Source: JALORV01 sp963703945 (lineage in GTDB: Bacteria; Pseudomonadota; Gammaproteobacteria; Burkholderiales; Burkholderiaceae_F). From it: a stretch of DNA of 64,000 nt. Shown piece by piece: positions 40,163 through 49,318 of this stretch; position 1 is the first letter of the stretch, and each line of letters starts with the position of its first letter. The notes under the pieces were generated by a model, which was given only the letters and a program-made list of their open reading frames with translations, did no database searches and had not been told where the DNA came from. The translations under genes and the position numbers were made by a program. Where the stretch lies: positions 1-64,000 of the forward strand of contig CAVPGM010000045.1 of assembly GCA_963703945.1 (NCBI GenBank), read 5' to 3'.

Positions 40163-41455
40163 ATGAACACCACGCAGCTCTCTCGCCGCGAAATACTAAA
40201 GGCACTGTCCGCGACCGCTGCTGCCGGAACGCTAGCGGCTTGCGCCACGATGCAGGACAAGAAGTCGATCGGGAAGGTCGTCGTTATCGGCGCCGGCTAT
40301 GGTGGTGCTACGGCGGCCAAGTACCTGCGGCTGTGGTCCGAAGGGACGGTCGACGTCACGCTGGTGGATCCCAACGAGGCCTTTATCTCCTGCCCGATCT
40401 CCAACCTGGTGCTGGCCGGGTCGAAGACCATGTCCGACATCACCGTCAGCTACGCCGGACTCGACAAGTACGGCGTCAAGCGCGTGCGCGACACCGTGAC
40501 CGCGATCGACGTGGACAAGAAGCAGGTCGCTCTCGCGTCCGGTGGGACGCTGCCGTTCGATCGGCTCGTCGTTTCGCCCGGCATCGAGTTCATGTACGAA
40601 CGTCTTCAGGGCTGGTCGCCGGCTGCGGAGTCAACGGTGCTGCACGCATGGAAGGCCGGTCCGCAGACGGTGGCGCTGCGCAAGCAACTGGTCGATATGA
40701 AGGACGGCGGCGTTGTCGTGATGTCGTTCCCGCTCGCGCCCTACCGTTGTCCGCCGGGGCCATACGAGCGCGCCTGCCAGATCGCCTGGTACCTGAAGAC
40801 TGCCAAACCCAAGAGCAAGCTGATCGTGCTCGACGCCAACCCGGATTACGTTTCGAAGAAGCCGCTGTTTTCGCGCGTGTTCGGAGAGGACTACAAGGGC
40901 ATTCTCGATTTCCGGCTGGGCGCGCCGGCGACCGAGATCGACGTCAAGACCCTCACGCTGGTGACCGAGGTCGGCGACAAGGTGCGCGGCGATGTCGTCA
41001 ACTACATCCCGCCTCAGCGTGCCGCCAACATTGCCCGCGACGCCGGACTGATCACCGCCAACAACCGCTGGTGTGAAGTCGACTGGACGACGATGGAGTC
41101 GATCAAGGTCAAGGGCGTGCACGTACTGGGCGACTCGACCCTGTCGGCGCCGGCAATGCCGAAGTCGGGGCACATGGCCAACCAGCACGGCAAGGCCGCC
41201 GCCGCCGCCATCGTCGAACTGCTCAACGGCCGCCCGGTCACGCCGCCGACGATGGCCAACACCTGCTACAGCTTCATCGACGACAAGAACGCCGTCCATG
41301 TCTGCAGCGTCCATCGGTGGACGCCGGAGAAGAAGACGCTAGAGCCGGTCGCCGGCGCGGGCGGCATCTCGTCGCAGGATCGTGCTTCCTGGGCGCTCGA
41401 AGGCGCCTACGCAAACGGCTGGGCGCAGACGATATGGGCTGACATGCTGGCATAG
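40163..41455 (+). CDS. fccB: Flavocytochrome c sulfide dehydrogenase, flavoprotein subunit
   Basis: Intact 430-residue FAD protein that oxidises sulfide to sulfur/polysulfide in the periplasm. The twin-arginine signal is LSRREILKALSATAAAGTLA. FAD motif VVVIGAGYGGATAAKYL. The candidate redox-active cysteines are in FISCPISNLVLAG and the segment LAPYRCPPGPYERAC. The C-terminal FCSD domain ends TIWADMLA. RBS GGGGAG. A two-gene unit with fccA, it implies some capacity for reduced sulfur oxidation or sulfide detoxification. Confidence 0.92.
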   Translation: MNTTQLSRREILKALSATAAAGTLAACATMQDKKSIGKVVVIGAGYGGATAAKYLRLWSEGTVDVTLVDPNEAFISCPISNLVLAGSKTMSDITVSYAGLDKYGVKRVRDTVTAIDVDKKQVALASGGTLPFDRLVVSPGIEFMYERLQGWSPAAESTVLHAWKAGPQTVALRKQLVDMKDGGVVVMSFPLAPYRCPPGPYERACQIAWYLKTAKPKSKLIVLDANPDYVSKKPLFSRVFGEDYKGILDFRLGAPATEIDVKTLTLVTEVGDKVRGDVVNYIPPQRAANIARDAGLITANNRWCEVDWTTMESIKVKGVHVLGDSTLSAPAMPKSGHMANQHGKAAAAAIVELLNGRPVTPPTMANTCYSFIDDKNAVHVCSVHRWTPEKKTLEPVAGAGGISSQDRASWALEGAYANGWAQTIWADMLA

Positions 41456-41507
41456 GCGCCGCACGATTGCTCGGGGCAGGCAGAAGCCGGCGCGCCCGCG
41501 CCGCCAT

Positions 41508-42155
41508 TTACTTGAACGCGATCATGCTTGCCTGCTCCGGGTGGCGGCCGACCTTGTCGGCATAGAAGCTGCGCAGCACATCGAGGTCGCGTTCGATATC
41601 GCCGCTCATGCGGACAAAGCGGGTGACACCGATTTCCTTGCGCCGGTAGTCGATGTAGGCGAGCGCGAGCGGCAGGTCAGTCCGCAGGGCGAGATGATAG
41701 AAGCCTGAACGCAGCTGATCAGTGTGACGACGAGTGCCCTCCGGTGCCATGCCGAGCCAGAACCACGGTTCGGATCCCATCAGTTGCGCTAACTGCTCGA
41801 CCGCGCCGCTCGGGTGGTGGCGATCGACCGGGCGCCCACCCCACAGCCGCATCAGCCGGCCCAGGGTGGCACCGGTGACGCCACGGAACAGCGACTCCTT
41901 GCCGACCCAGCGGATCGGCAGGCCGATCGCCCATTTGGCAAGCAGTCCCAGCACGAAGTCCCAGTTCGAAGTGTGCGGATACACGATCGCAATCCCCTTC
42001 GGCCCCGGCAGTCCGTCGAATCGCACCTGCCAACCGAACAGGCCGAGCACTGCGCGCGCGCTGCGCGCAAGCCAGACGTGCCGGCGGCGATCAGCGGTCG
42101 GGAAGTCGCTCAATGGGCTAGTGCTTGCCGGTGCTTCCGAAGCCGCCGGCGCCAC
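41508..42155 (-). CDS. 1-acyl-sn-glycerol-3-phosphate acyltransferase family protein
   Basis: Lysophospholipid acyltransferase-like protein of about 215 residues. Motif I is the HTSNWDF variant of HxxxxD (YPHTSNWDFVLGLLAKWAIG), with WVGKESLFRG and the glycine-rich MAPEGTRRHTDQLRSGFYHL. Probably membrane-associated. The GTG start at 42155 overlaps dut by 38 bp; a TTG at 42112 would avoid this overlap, and neither has a clear RBS. The acyl acceptor is unknown. Confidence 0.82.
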   Translation of the reverse strand: MAPAASEAPASTSPLSDFPTADRRRHVWLARSARAVLGLFGWQVRFDGLPGPKGIAIVYPHTSNWDFVLGLLAKWAIGLPIRWVGKESLFRGVTGATLGRLMRLWGGRPVDRHHPSGAVEQLAQLMGSEPWFWLGMAPEGTRRHTDQLRSGFYHLALRTDLPLALAYIDYRRKEIGVTRFVRMSGDIERDLDVLRSFYADKVGRHPEQASMIAFK

Positions 42156-42564
42156 GTCTGGATTGGTCGAACTGGTCGACGATGTTGAACGTGGCCTGCA
42201 CGACGGGGACGATCACCAACTGCGCCAGTCGTTCGAGCGGGTTGAGCGTGAACGCGGTCGCGCCGCGGTTCCAGGTCGAAACCAGCAGTTCGCCCTGGTA
42301 GTCGGAATCGATCAGGCCGACCAGGTTGCCGAGCACGATGCCGTGCTTGTGGCCGAGCCCGGAACGCGGAAGGATCAGCGCCGCATAGCCGGGATCGCCG
42401 ATGTGAATCGCGATTCCAGTCGGGACCAGATGCGCGCTGCCCGGTTCGACGACTAGCGGTGCGTCGACACAGGCGCGCAAGTCCAGGCCTGCCGCGCCCG
42501 GCGTCGCATAGGCCGGCAGCTGGTCGCGCAACCGTGCATCGAGGATCCTGACGTCGATCTTCAC
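42118..42564 (-). CDS. dut: dUTP diphosphatase
   Basis: 148-residue trimeric dUTPase. Motifs 1-5: AGLDLRA, PRSGLGHKHG, GLIDSDYQGELLVS, ERLAQLVI, RGAGGFGSTG. It hydrolyses dUTP to dUMP. The GTG start overlaps the upstream gene's TGA (GTGA) and is followed by KIDVRIL, matching the family N-terminus. It lies in the coaBC-hypothetical-dut cluster. Confidence 0.96.
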   Translation of the reverse strand: MKIDVRILDARLRDQLPAYATPGAAGLDLRACVDAPLVVEPGSAHLVPTGIAIHIGDPGYAALILPRSGLGHKHGIVLGNLVGLIDSDYQGELLVSTWNRGATAFTLNPLERLAQLVIVPVVQATFNIVDQFDQSRRGAGGFGSTGKH

Positions 42565-42968
42565 TTGTGCGGTGGCCGAGGTCCGAAGGTGACGGCAAGC
42601 CGGTGGACAAGCTGCCGGTCCGCGGCCGGAACCTCGCTCGACGCTCGGCCCAACCGCGGCACCGCCCACACCAACAGACCGAACCCGATCAGGAACGGCA
42701 ATGCACCGCCGGGGCCGAGCACGGCGTAGAGCAGCGGCACCGCGCCGACCGCGGCTCCCAGAATGCCCGAGATGAAACGGGGGACGGGGCGCGTTCGTGC
42801 AAGTCGTGCCAGCAGTTCCTGCGCCTCTTGCGCGTCGAGCACCGGCGCGCCGTGAAGGGCGATCATCGGCGCCTTGGACTGTGCCTGGATGCGCGCTGCC
42901 GACTCGCGCTGGAGTTCGTCGATGTAAGCGACGAAGTCACTGTCGCGCGGCTCGTGCGTGGCCGGCAT
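42561..42968 (-). CDS. Hypothetical membrane protein between coaBC and dut
   Basis: 135-residue protein without a family I recognise. The N-terminal half is helical and charged (SDFVAYIDELQRESAARIQA, DAQEAQELLARLART). The C-terminal half has two membrane helices (ISGILGAAVGAVPLLYAVLG and ALPFLIGFGLLVWAVP). ATG at 42968 overlaps the coaBC stop (TGATG) and its own stop overlaps the dut start, so it is part of that operon. Confidence 0.72.
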   Translation of the reverse strand: MPATHEPRDSDFVAYIDELQRESAARIQAQSKAPMIALHGAPVLDAQEAQELLARLARTRPVPRFISGILGAAVGAVPLLYAVLGPGGALPFLIGFGLLVWAVPRLGRASSEVPAADRQLVHRLAVTFGPRPPHK

Positions 42969-44164
42969 CACAGACGGTCCGCAATCTCGGCGATCAGGCG
43001 TCGCGCCTGGATCTGCTTGTCCGCCTTCGGCAGCGTGGTCACACCGCGCGCATCGACCAGATAGAGTTCGCTGTCATCGGCGCCGAGCGCGTCCTGGGCG
43101 CGGTTCGCAACAATCAACGGCACGCGCTTGGCGGCGCCCTTGATGCGAGCGTTGTCGATCTCGTCTTCGGTCTCGGCGGCGAAACCCACGCAGTAGGGCG
43201 GCCGAGCCAGTGCGGCAACACTCGCAAGAATGTCCGGGTTGGCGACGAACTCCAGCTTTGGCGCACCAGCGCCCGCCTGCTTCTTGAGCTTGCTCGCGCT
43301 GGCATTGCTGACGCGCCAGTCGGCGACTGCGGCCACCGCGATGAACACGTCAGCCGGCAACGCGGCGTGGACCGTATCGTGCATCTCGGCAGCAGTGCGC
43401 ACATCGATGCGTCGCACTCCGCGCGGTGTCGGCAACATCGTCGGGCCGGCCACCAGCGTGACCGAGGCGCCCGCCTCGACCGCCGCCCGCGCAAGCGCGA
43501 ACCCCGTCTTGCCTGAAGACAGGTTGGTGATGCCGCGCACCGGGTCGATCGGCTCGAAAGTCGGCCCCGCGGTCAGCACGACATGCCTGCCGGCCAATCG
43601 CTTCGGTTGGAAGGACGCAATGATGTCGGCCAGCAGCTCAGCCGGTTCGAGCATGCGCCCAAGGCCCACTTCGCCGCACGCCTGGTCGCCACTCGCCGGG
43701 CCGAGAATGACCGCACCATCGTCCGCTAGTTGTGCGACGTTGCGTTGGGTGGCGGGGTGGTCCCACATCTCCACGTTCATCGCCGGTGCGACCAGCAGGG
43801 CGGTGCGGTCGCGGTCGCGCGCGAGCACGAGCGTCGACAGCAGGTCATCGGCAAGGCCGCCTGCGGCCTTCGCGATGAAGTGTGCGGTGGCCGGTGCGAC
43901 GACGATCGCATCAGCGCCGCGCGTCAGATCGATGTGCGGCATCGCGTTGGCGACCTGCGCTCGATCGCCCCAGGCGTCAGTGAATACCGGCTGGCCGCTC
44001 AGCGCCTGCATCGTCGTGGCGGTGACGAACTGCTGCGCGGCGGCCGTCATCACGACCTGGATCGCCGCGCCCTCGTCCTGCAGCCGCCTCACGAGTTCGC
44101 AGACCTTGTAGGCGGCCACGCCACCGGTCATGCCGACGACGATGTGCTTGTTCGCCAGTTCCAT
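42968..44164 (-). CDS. coaBC: Bifunctional phosphopantothenoylcysteine decarboxylase/synthetase
   Basis: Two steps of coenzyme A synthesis in one 398-residue protein. CoaC half: GMTGGVAAYKVCELVRRLQD, catalytic His in NAMPHIDLTRG, PATAHFIAKAAGGLADDLL and the flap Cys in GDQACGEVGLGRM. CoaB half from about residue 190: LTAGPTFEPIDPVRGITNLS, NLSSGKTGFALARAA and AAVADWRVSNAS. It is intact. Confidence 0.96.
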   Translation of the reverse strand: MELANKHIVVGMTGGVAAYKVCELVRRLQDEGAAIQVVMTAAAQQFVTATTMQALSGQPVFTDAWGDRAQVANAMPHIDLTRGADAIVVAPATAHFIAKAAGGLADDLLSTLVLARDRDRTALLVAPAMNVEMWDHPATQRNVAQLADDGAVILGPASGDQACGEVGLGRMLEPAELLADIIASFQPKRLAGRHVVLTAGPTFEPIDPVRGITNLSSGKTGFALARAAVEAGASVTLVAGPTMLPTPRGVRRIDVRTAAEMHDTVHAALPADVFIAVAAVADWRVSNASASKLKKQAGAGAPKLEFVANPDILASVAALARPPYCVGFAAETEDEIDNARIKGAAKRVPLIVANRAQDALGADDSELYLVDARGVTTLPKADKQIQARRLIAEIADRL

Positions 44165-44168
44165 CGCG

Positions 44169-44672
44169 CTATTTTGCCCGACGGACCCGCAGCAGTTCGT
44201 CCAGGATCAGCAGTCCGGCACCGACGACGATGGCCGAATCGGCCAGATTGAAGGCCGGCCAGTGCCAACCCCGCCAGTGAACGTCGAGGAAGTCGATGAC
44301 GTGGCCGTAGACGATGCGGTCGATCACGTTGCCGAGGGCGCCTCCGAGGATCAGCGCGAGCGCACAGCCGAACAGCCGCTGATCGCCGTGCCGCGCCAGC
44401 AGGTACACGATGAATGCCGATGCGGCCAGGCCGATCGTCGTCAGAAACGTGTCCTGCCAGCCTGATGCCGAGGCCAGGAAGGAGAACGCTGCGCCCTTGT
44501 TGTACGTCAGGATGAGATTGAAGAAGCCGGTCACCGGTCGCACGTCACCGTAGTCGAACATCCGCTCGACGACGATCTTGGTCAGCTGGTCGAGGAAGAT
44601 CACCGCCAGCGCGAGCGCCAGCCACGGCAGCATGCGCTGCAGCCACGGCGCCTGGGTGCCGCTGGCGATCAT
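44169..44672 (-). CDS. lspA: Lipoprotein signal peptidase
   Basis: 167-residue four-helix membrane aspartyl protease that cleaves prolipoprotein signal peptides. Catalytic Asp residues lie in GGALGNVIDRIVYGHVIDFL and WPAFNLADSAIVVG. The start overlaps the ileS stop (ATGA), the usual ileS-lspA coupling. Confidence 0.95.
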   Translation of the reverse strand: MIASGTQAPWLQRMLPWLALALAVIFLDQLTKIVVERMFDYGDVRPVTGFFNLILTYNKGAAFSFLASASGWQDTFLTTIGLAASAFIVYLLARHGDQRLFGCALALILGGALGNVIDRIVYGHVIDFLDVHWRGWHWPAFNLADSAIVVGAGLLILDELLRVRRAK

Positions 44673-47525
44673 GCGTAGCTTCGCGGCTCACCCGCTCCGA
44701 ACAGGTTGGACACGCATCGCCCACACAGCGTCGGGTGCGTTGCGTCGGCGCCTACGTCGATGCGCCAATGCCAGCATCGTTCGCACTTGATGCCGGACGA
44801 GGGCTGCACCACGATCGCCTCGTCCGACTCCTGCGCGACTGCGGTGACCCGGGCGCCGGAGGTGAGCAGCACCAGCCTCAGATCGTCGCCGAGCGACTGC
44901 AGCAGTGCGGCACGTGCACCGCTGGCCCGGATCTCGACCTCGGCCTGCAGCGACGAGCCGATCGCGCCCTGCTCGCGCAACGCCTCCAGCCGCTTGTGTA
45001 CCTCCGCCCGCACCGCGCGTATCGCGGTCCAGCGCTCGATCAGCGTCGGCGCCTCCGGCAGCGCTGGCAGGGTGGCATAGGTCTCGGTGAATATGGTGCC
45101 CGTGCTCCTGACCTTGAATACCTTCCACGCCTCCTCGGCCGTGAAGGACAGCAGGGGGGCCATCAGCTTCAGCAGGCTGTCGGTGATCAGGTAAAGCGCA
45201 GACTGCGCCGAACGGCGCGCCTTCGAATCCGCCGGCGTCGTGTAGAGCCGGTCCTTGAGGATGTCCAGATAGAACGCGCCCAAATCCTCCGAGGCGAAGG
45301 TCTGCAGGCGCGAAACGATCGGGTGGTACTCGTAGCGCTCGTAGTCGGCCAGCGTGCGTGCGCTGACCTCGCGCATCATTGCCAGCGCGTAGCGGTCGAT
45401 CTCCAGCCACTCGGCCACCGAGCAGCGCATCGCGGGCCGGGTCGAAGTCGCTGACGTTGGCGAGCAGGAAGCGCAGCGTGTTGCGCAGCCGGCGGTAGCT
45501 CTCGACGACACGCTTGAGGATCTCGTCCGACAGCGACAGTTCGCCTGAATAATCGGTGCTCGCCACCCATAGCCGGATGATCTCGGCGCCCAGCGTGTCG
45601 GCCACCTTCTGCGGAGCGATCACGTTGCCGAGCGACTTGCTCATCTTGCGGCCCTGGCCGTCGACGACGAAGCCGTGCGTCAGCAGTGCCTTGTACGGCG
45701 GCACGTCGTTGATCATGCACGAGGTCAGCAGTGACGAATGAAACCAGCCGCGATGCTGGTCCGAGCCTTCGAGGTACATCTCGGCCGGAAAGTGCGACTC
45801 GTTGGCGTGCGACCCGCGGAGCACCGTCTCGTGGGTTGTCCCTGAATCGAACCAGACATCGATCGTGTCCCGGTTCTTCACGTACTGGTCGGCGGAATCT
45901 GGCCCCTGAGCGCCGAGCAGTTCGCGCGGGTCTAGGTCCTGCCAGGCTTCGATGCCGGAATGCTCGACGCGCTGCGCGACCTGTTCGAGCAGCTCCAGCG
46001 TGCGCGGATGCAGCTCGCCGGTTTCCCTGTGGACGAAGAAAGCCATCGGCGTGCCCCACTGCCGCTGGCGCGACAGCGTCCAGTCCGGGCGGTTGGCGAT
46101 CATCCCGGCGAGCCGCGCCTTGCCCCACGCGGGATAGAACTGAGTGGCCTCGATGCCGGCCAGCGCGAGTTCGCGCAAGGTCTTCCCGCCCGTCTTCGGC
46201 AACGTGTCCATGCCGGCAAACCATTGCGAGGTCGCGCGATAGATGACCGGTGTCCGATGCCGCCAGCAATGCATGTAGCTGTGCGTGAAGGACTCGACCT
46301 TCAAAAGCGCGCCGTGCTCGCGCATCACCTCGACGATCTTCGGGTTGGCGTCCCAGATCTTCATGCCACCGAACAGCGGCAGCGACGCCGCATAGACGCC
46401 ATCGCCCTGCACCGGATTCAGGATCTCGTCGTCGGTCATGCCGTGTTCCTTGCACGAGACGAAGTCTTCGACGCCGTAGGCGGGCGACGAGTGCACGATG
46501 CCGGTGCCGGTGTCCAGCGTCACGTAAGAGCCGAGGTAGACCGGTGCATCGCGGTCGTAGAACGGATGGCGGAAGCGGATCAGCGCGAGTTTCTCGCCGC
46601 GCGTCTGCGCGATCGTGGCCCCGCTCAGGCCCCACCTTTCGAGGCACGCCTCGACGCGCTCGCTCGCCAGCAGCAGCAGGCCACGCTCGGTATCGACCAG
46701 CGCGTAGCTGAACTCCGGATGCAGGTTGAGTGCCTGGTTGGCCGGGATCGTCCACGCCGTCGTGGTCCAGATGACCGCTGCCACCGGTTTGGCGGGCAGG
46801 TTTGTCAGGCCGAATGCGGCGGCCAGCTTGTCGCGCTGATCGTCGCGCAACGGAAAGGCGACGTCGACCGCGAGATCGACCTTGTCCAGGTACTCGACCT
46901 CGGCCTCGGCCAGTGCGGAGCCGCAGTCGAAGCACCAGTTGACCGGCTTCAGACCGCGGAACACGAAACCCTTGGCCATGATCTTCGCCAACGCACGGAT
47001 CTCGTTCGCTTCGGCCCGGAAGTTCATCGTCGTGTACGCGCGGTCCCATGCGCCGAGCACGCCGAGCCGCTTGAAGTCCTTCTTTTGGCGCTCGATCTGC
47101 TCGAGCGCATACGCGCGCGACTTCGCGATCACCTCACGTGCGGGCAGGTTCTTGCCGTACTGCTTCTCAATGTGGATCTCGATCGGCATGCCGTGGCAGT
47201 CCCAGCCCGGCACGTAGTGCGCGTCGTAGCCTGCCATCTGGCGGCTCTTGACGACGACGTCCTTCAGGATCTTGTTGACGGCGTGACCGATGTGGATGTC
47301 GTTGTTGGCGTACGGTGGACCGTCGTGCAGGATCCACTTCGGACGCCCGGCCGAGGCTGCGCGGATCTGGTCGTAGACCTTCTGCTCGTCCCACTCGCGG
47401 ATCCAGTGCGGCTCGCGCCTGGCGAGGTCACCCCGCATCGGAAACGGGGTATCGGGCAGATTGAGCGGGTACTTGCGCGTCGCGGGATCGGACGCAGGCT
47501 TCTTCTTGGCGTCGGCGTCAGCCAT
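44669..47525 (-). CDS. ileS: Isoleucyl-tRNA synthetase, one frameshift
   Basis: Class I synthetase, 951 residues when corrected. HIGH motif in PPYANNDIHIGHAVNKI, KMSKS in GRKMSKSLGNVIAPQK, CP1 editing domain in between (WTTTAWTIPANQALNL), and the C-terminal zinc cluster CERCWHW plus CGRC. One extra G near 45426 shifts the frame; correction joins DPARDALL to VAEWLEIDRYALAMM. The ATG 47525 follows AAGGAG. This is one of only two frameshifts seen right of 28.5 kb. Confidence 0.95.
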
Positions 47526-47610
47526 GGTGTGGCACTCCTTGGCCCCCTCGGGCTCTGCAAGAGGTGTCGAAAGATCGCGGAGCGCAAGTGTAGCGTGCGT
47601 CGCGCCGCGG

Positions 47611-48558
47611 CTAGGCCGCTGCGCTGCTGACCTCTCCCGAGGCGAACAGCGCACGCGCGCGGGCTGCGTCCTCGGCGATGGCGGCGCCCAGCTCTTCCAG
47701 CGTCGAATAGCGCTGCTCGTTGCGCAGCCGCTGCAGGAACTCGACGCAGACCAGCCGGCCATAGATCTGCTCGGCGAAGTCGAACAGATGGACTTCAAGC
47801 ATCCAGCGGCCGCTGTCCTCGACCGTCGGTCGCAGGCCGACGCTGGCGACACCCGGTCGCGGCTTGTCTCCAAGGCCGTGGACGCGGACCGCGAACACGC
47901 CCTGCACTGCGGGATGACGGTGCGCGATTCTCAGGTTGAGTGTGGGGAATCCGATTTCGCGGCCGAGCTTGCGACCGTGCAGCACGCGGCCGCTCATCGT
48001 GTACGGACGACCGAGCAGGCGCCGTGCTCCCGCGAGGCTGCCGTCGGCGAGCAGAGCACGCACGGCCGAACTCGAGATCCGCTCGGCGCCTTCGACCACC
48101 GTTGGCATCTGTTCGAGTTCGAAGTCGCCGGCAGACGCATGTCGTTGCAGCAGCGCGAGGTCGCCGGACCGCCGAGCGCCAAAGCGGAAGTCATCGCCGA
48201 CCAACAACCATCGGGCGCGATAGCCGTGGATCAGCAACTGGACGAAGGCGTCGGCCGTGACCGAGGCGAACGCGCGGTTGAAATGCTGGACGAAGACGCG
48301 ATCGATGTCCTGGTCGGCCAGTGCCCGGAATTTGTCGCGCAGGCCCGAGATGCGGGTCGGCGCCCGATCGGGGGTGAACAACTCGCGCGGGTGCGGCTCG
48401 AACGTCAGCACGGCGGCGGCGATTCCGCGTGCGCGCGCCGCCGCGACGAGCCGTGCCAGCAGCGCCTGATGGCCGCGATGCACGCCGTCGAAGTTGCCGA
48501 CCGTCAGCGCGCACGCTGCACGTTCGCCCGGCCGCGGTAGTCCACGGAATACCTGCAT
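47611..48558 (-). CDS. ribF: Bifunctional riboflavin kinase/FAD synthetase
   Basis: Intact 315-residue enzyme making FMN and FAD. The N-terminal nucleotidyltransferase has LTVGNFDGVHRGHQALLARL and ISSSAVRALLADG. The C-terminal kinase starts around LLGRPYTMSGRVLHGRKLGR and continues EIGFPTLNL. It is upstream of ileS-lspA on the same strand, a common arrangement. Confidence 0.95.
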   Translation of the reverse strand: MQVFRGLPRPGERAACALTVGNFDGVHRGHQALLARLVAAARARGIAAAVLTFEPHPRELFTPDRAPTRISGLRDKFRALADQDIDRVFVQHFNRAFASVTADAFVQLLIHGYRARWLLVGDDFRFGARRSGDLALLQRHASAGDFELEQMPTVVEGAERISSSAVRALLADGSLAGARRLLGRPYTMSGRVLHGRKLGREIGFPTLNLRIAHRHPAVQGVFAVRVHGLGDKPRPGVASVGLRPTVEDSGRWMLEVHLFDFAEQIYGRLVCVEFLQRLRNEQRYSTLEELGAAIAEDAARARALFASGEVSSAAA

Positions 48559-48649
48559 GTTCTTCCCGCTGTGATGGCGTCGAAATTATACGGTCGAGGC
48601 TCGATTGTTCCGTGTTTTCCGGGACTTAGCGAATTGGACTCGAACTTGG

Positions 48650-48668
48650 TCGGTACAATTCGTACCGA
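48650..48668 (+). promoter_or_regulatory. Inverted repeat with -10-like element at the purN start
   Basis: TCGGTAC-AATTC-GTACCGA is a perfect 7-bp inverted repeat whose last base is the A of the purN ATG. It contains TACAAT (48654-48659), a good -10 box. No convincing -35 and no Shine-Dalgarno sequence are visible. The repeat could be an operator, or the message could be leaderless. Confidence 0.4.
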
Positions 48669-49318
48669 TGAAGAATATCGTCGTGCTGATCTCCGGGCGC
48701 GGAAGCAATCTCGAAGCGCTGCTGCAGGAAGCGCAGCGCGACAACTGGCGATCAACGCTCGATGCTGCGGTTGTTGCTGTCATCAGCAATCGTGCCGATG
48801 CGCCGGGACTGGCAGTCGCCGAGCGGGCAGGCATTGCCACCGCCTTCGTCGATCATCGAGTCCATGCAGGTCGATTGGAGTTCGAACAGGCGCTGATCGC
48901 AGCGATCGACCCGCATGACCCAGCGCTGGTGGTCCTGGCCGGCTTCATGCGCGTGCTGACACCGGCATTCGTTCGTCACTATGCGGGGCGGCTGATCAAC
49001 ATCCATCCGTCGTTGCTTCCGCTGTTCCCGGGACTGCACACGCATCGACAGGCGCTGAATGCCGGAGTCCGGGTCCACGGCGCCACCGTGCACTTCGTCT
49101 CCGAAGGTATCGACTCGGGCAGCATCATCGCGCAGGCGGTGGTGGCAGTGACCCCGGAAGATGACGAGGCGGCGCTCGCGGCTCGCGTGCTGACGCAGGA
49201 GCATCGGCTGTTGCCCCGTGCGGTACGACTCGTTCTGGAGCGCCGGATCGATTGCATCGACGGCCGCGCGATCACGCGCGGCGCGCGCGCAGACGAGCTG
49301 CTGCTGCTGCCCGCATGA
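48668..49318 (+). CDS. purN: Phosphoribosylglycinamide formyltransferase
   Basis: 216-residue purine-synthesis enzyme using 10-formyl-THF. MKNIVVLISGRGSNLEALLQ; catalytic region VLAGFMRVLTPAFVRHYAGR and LINIHPSLLPLFPGLHTHRQ. GVRVHGATVHFVSEGIDSGS is also conserved. It overlaps the RsmB-type gene in ATGA. Confidence 0.96.
   Translation: MKNIVVLISGRGSNLEALLQEAQRDNWRSTLDAAVVAVISNRADAPGLAVAERAGIATAFVDHRVHAGRLEFEQALIAAIDPHDPALVVLAGFMRVLTPAFVRHYAGRLINIHPSLLPLFPGLHTHRQALNAGVRVHGATVHFVSEGIDSGSIIAQAVVAVTPEDDEAALAARVLTQEHRLLPRAVRLVLERRIDCIDGRAITRGARADELLLLPA

Noticed and set aside
44669..47525. Programmed frameshifting in ileS and similar genes
   Set aside because: The breaks occur at different, non-slippery sequences and each is explained by one extra base; no conserved slippery site or stimulatory structure recurs.
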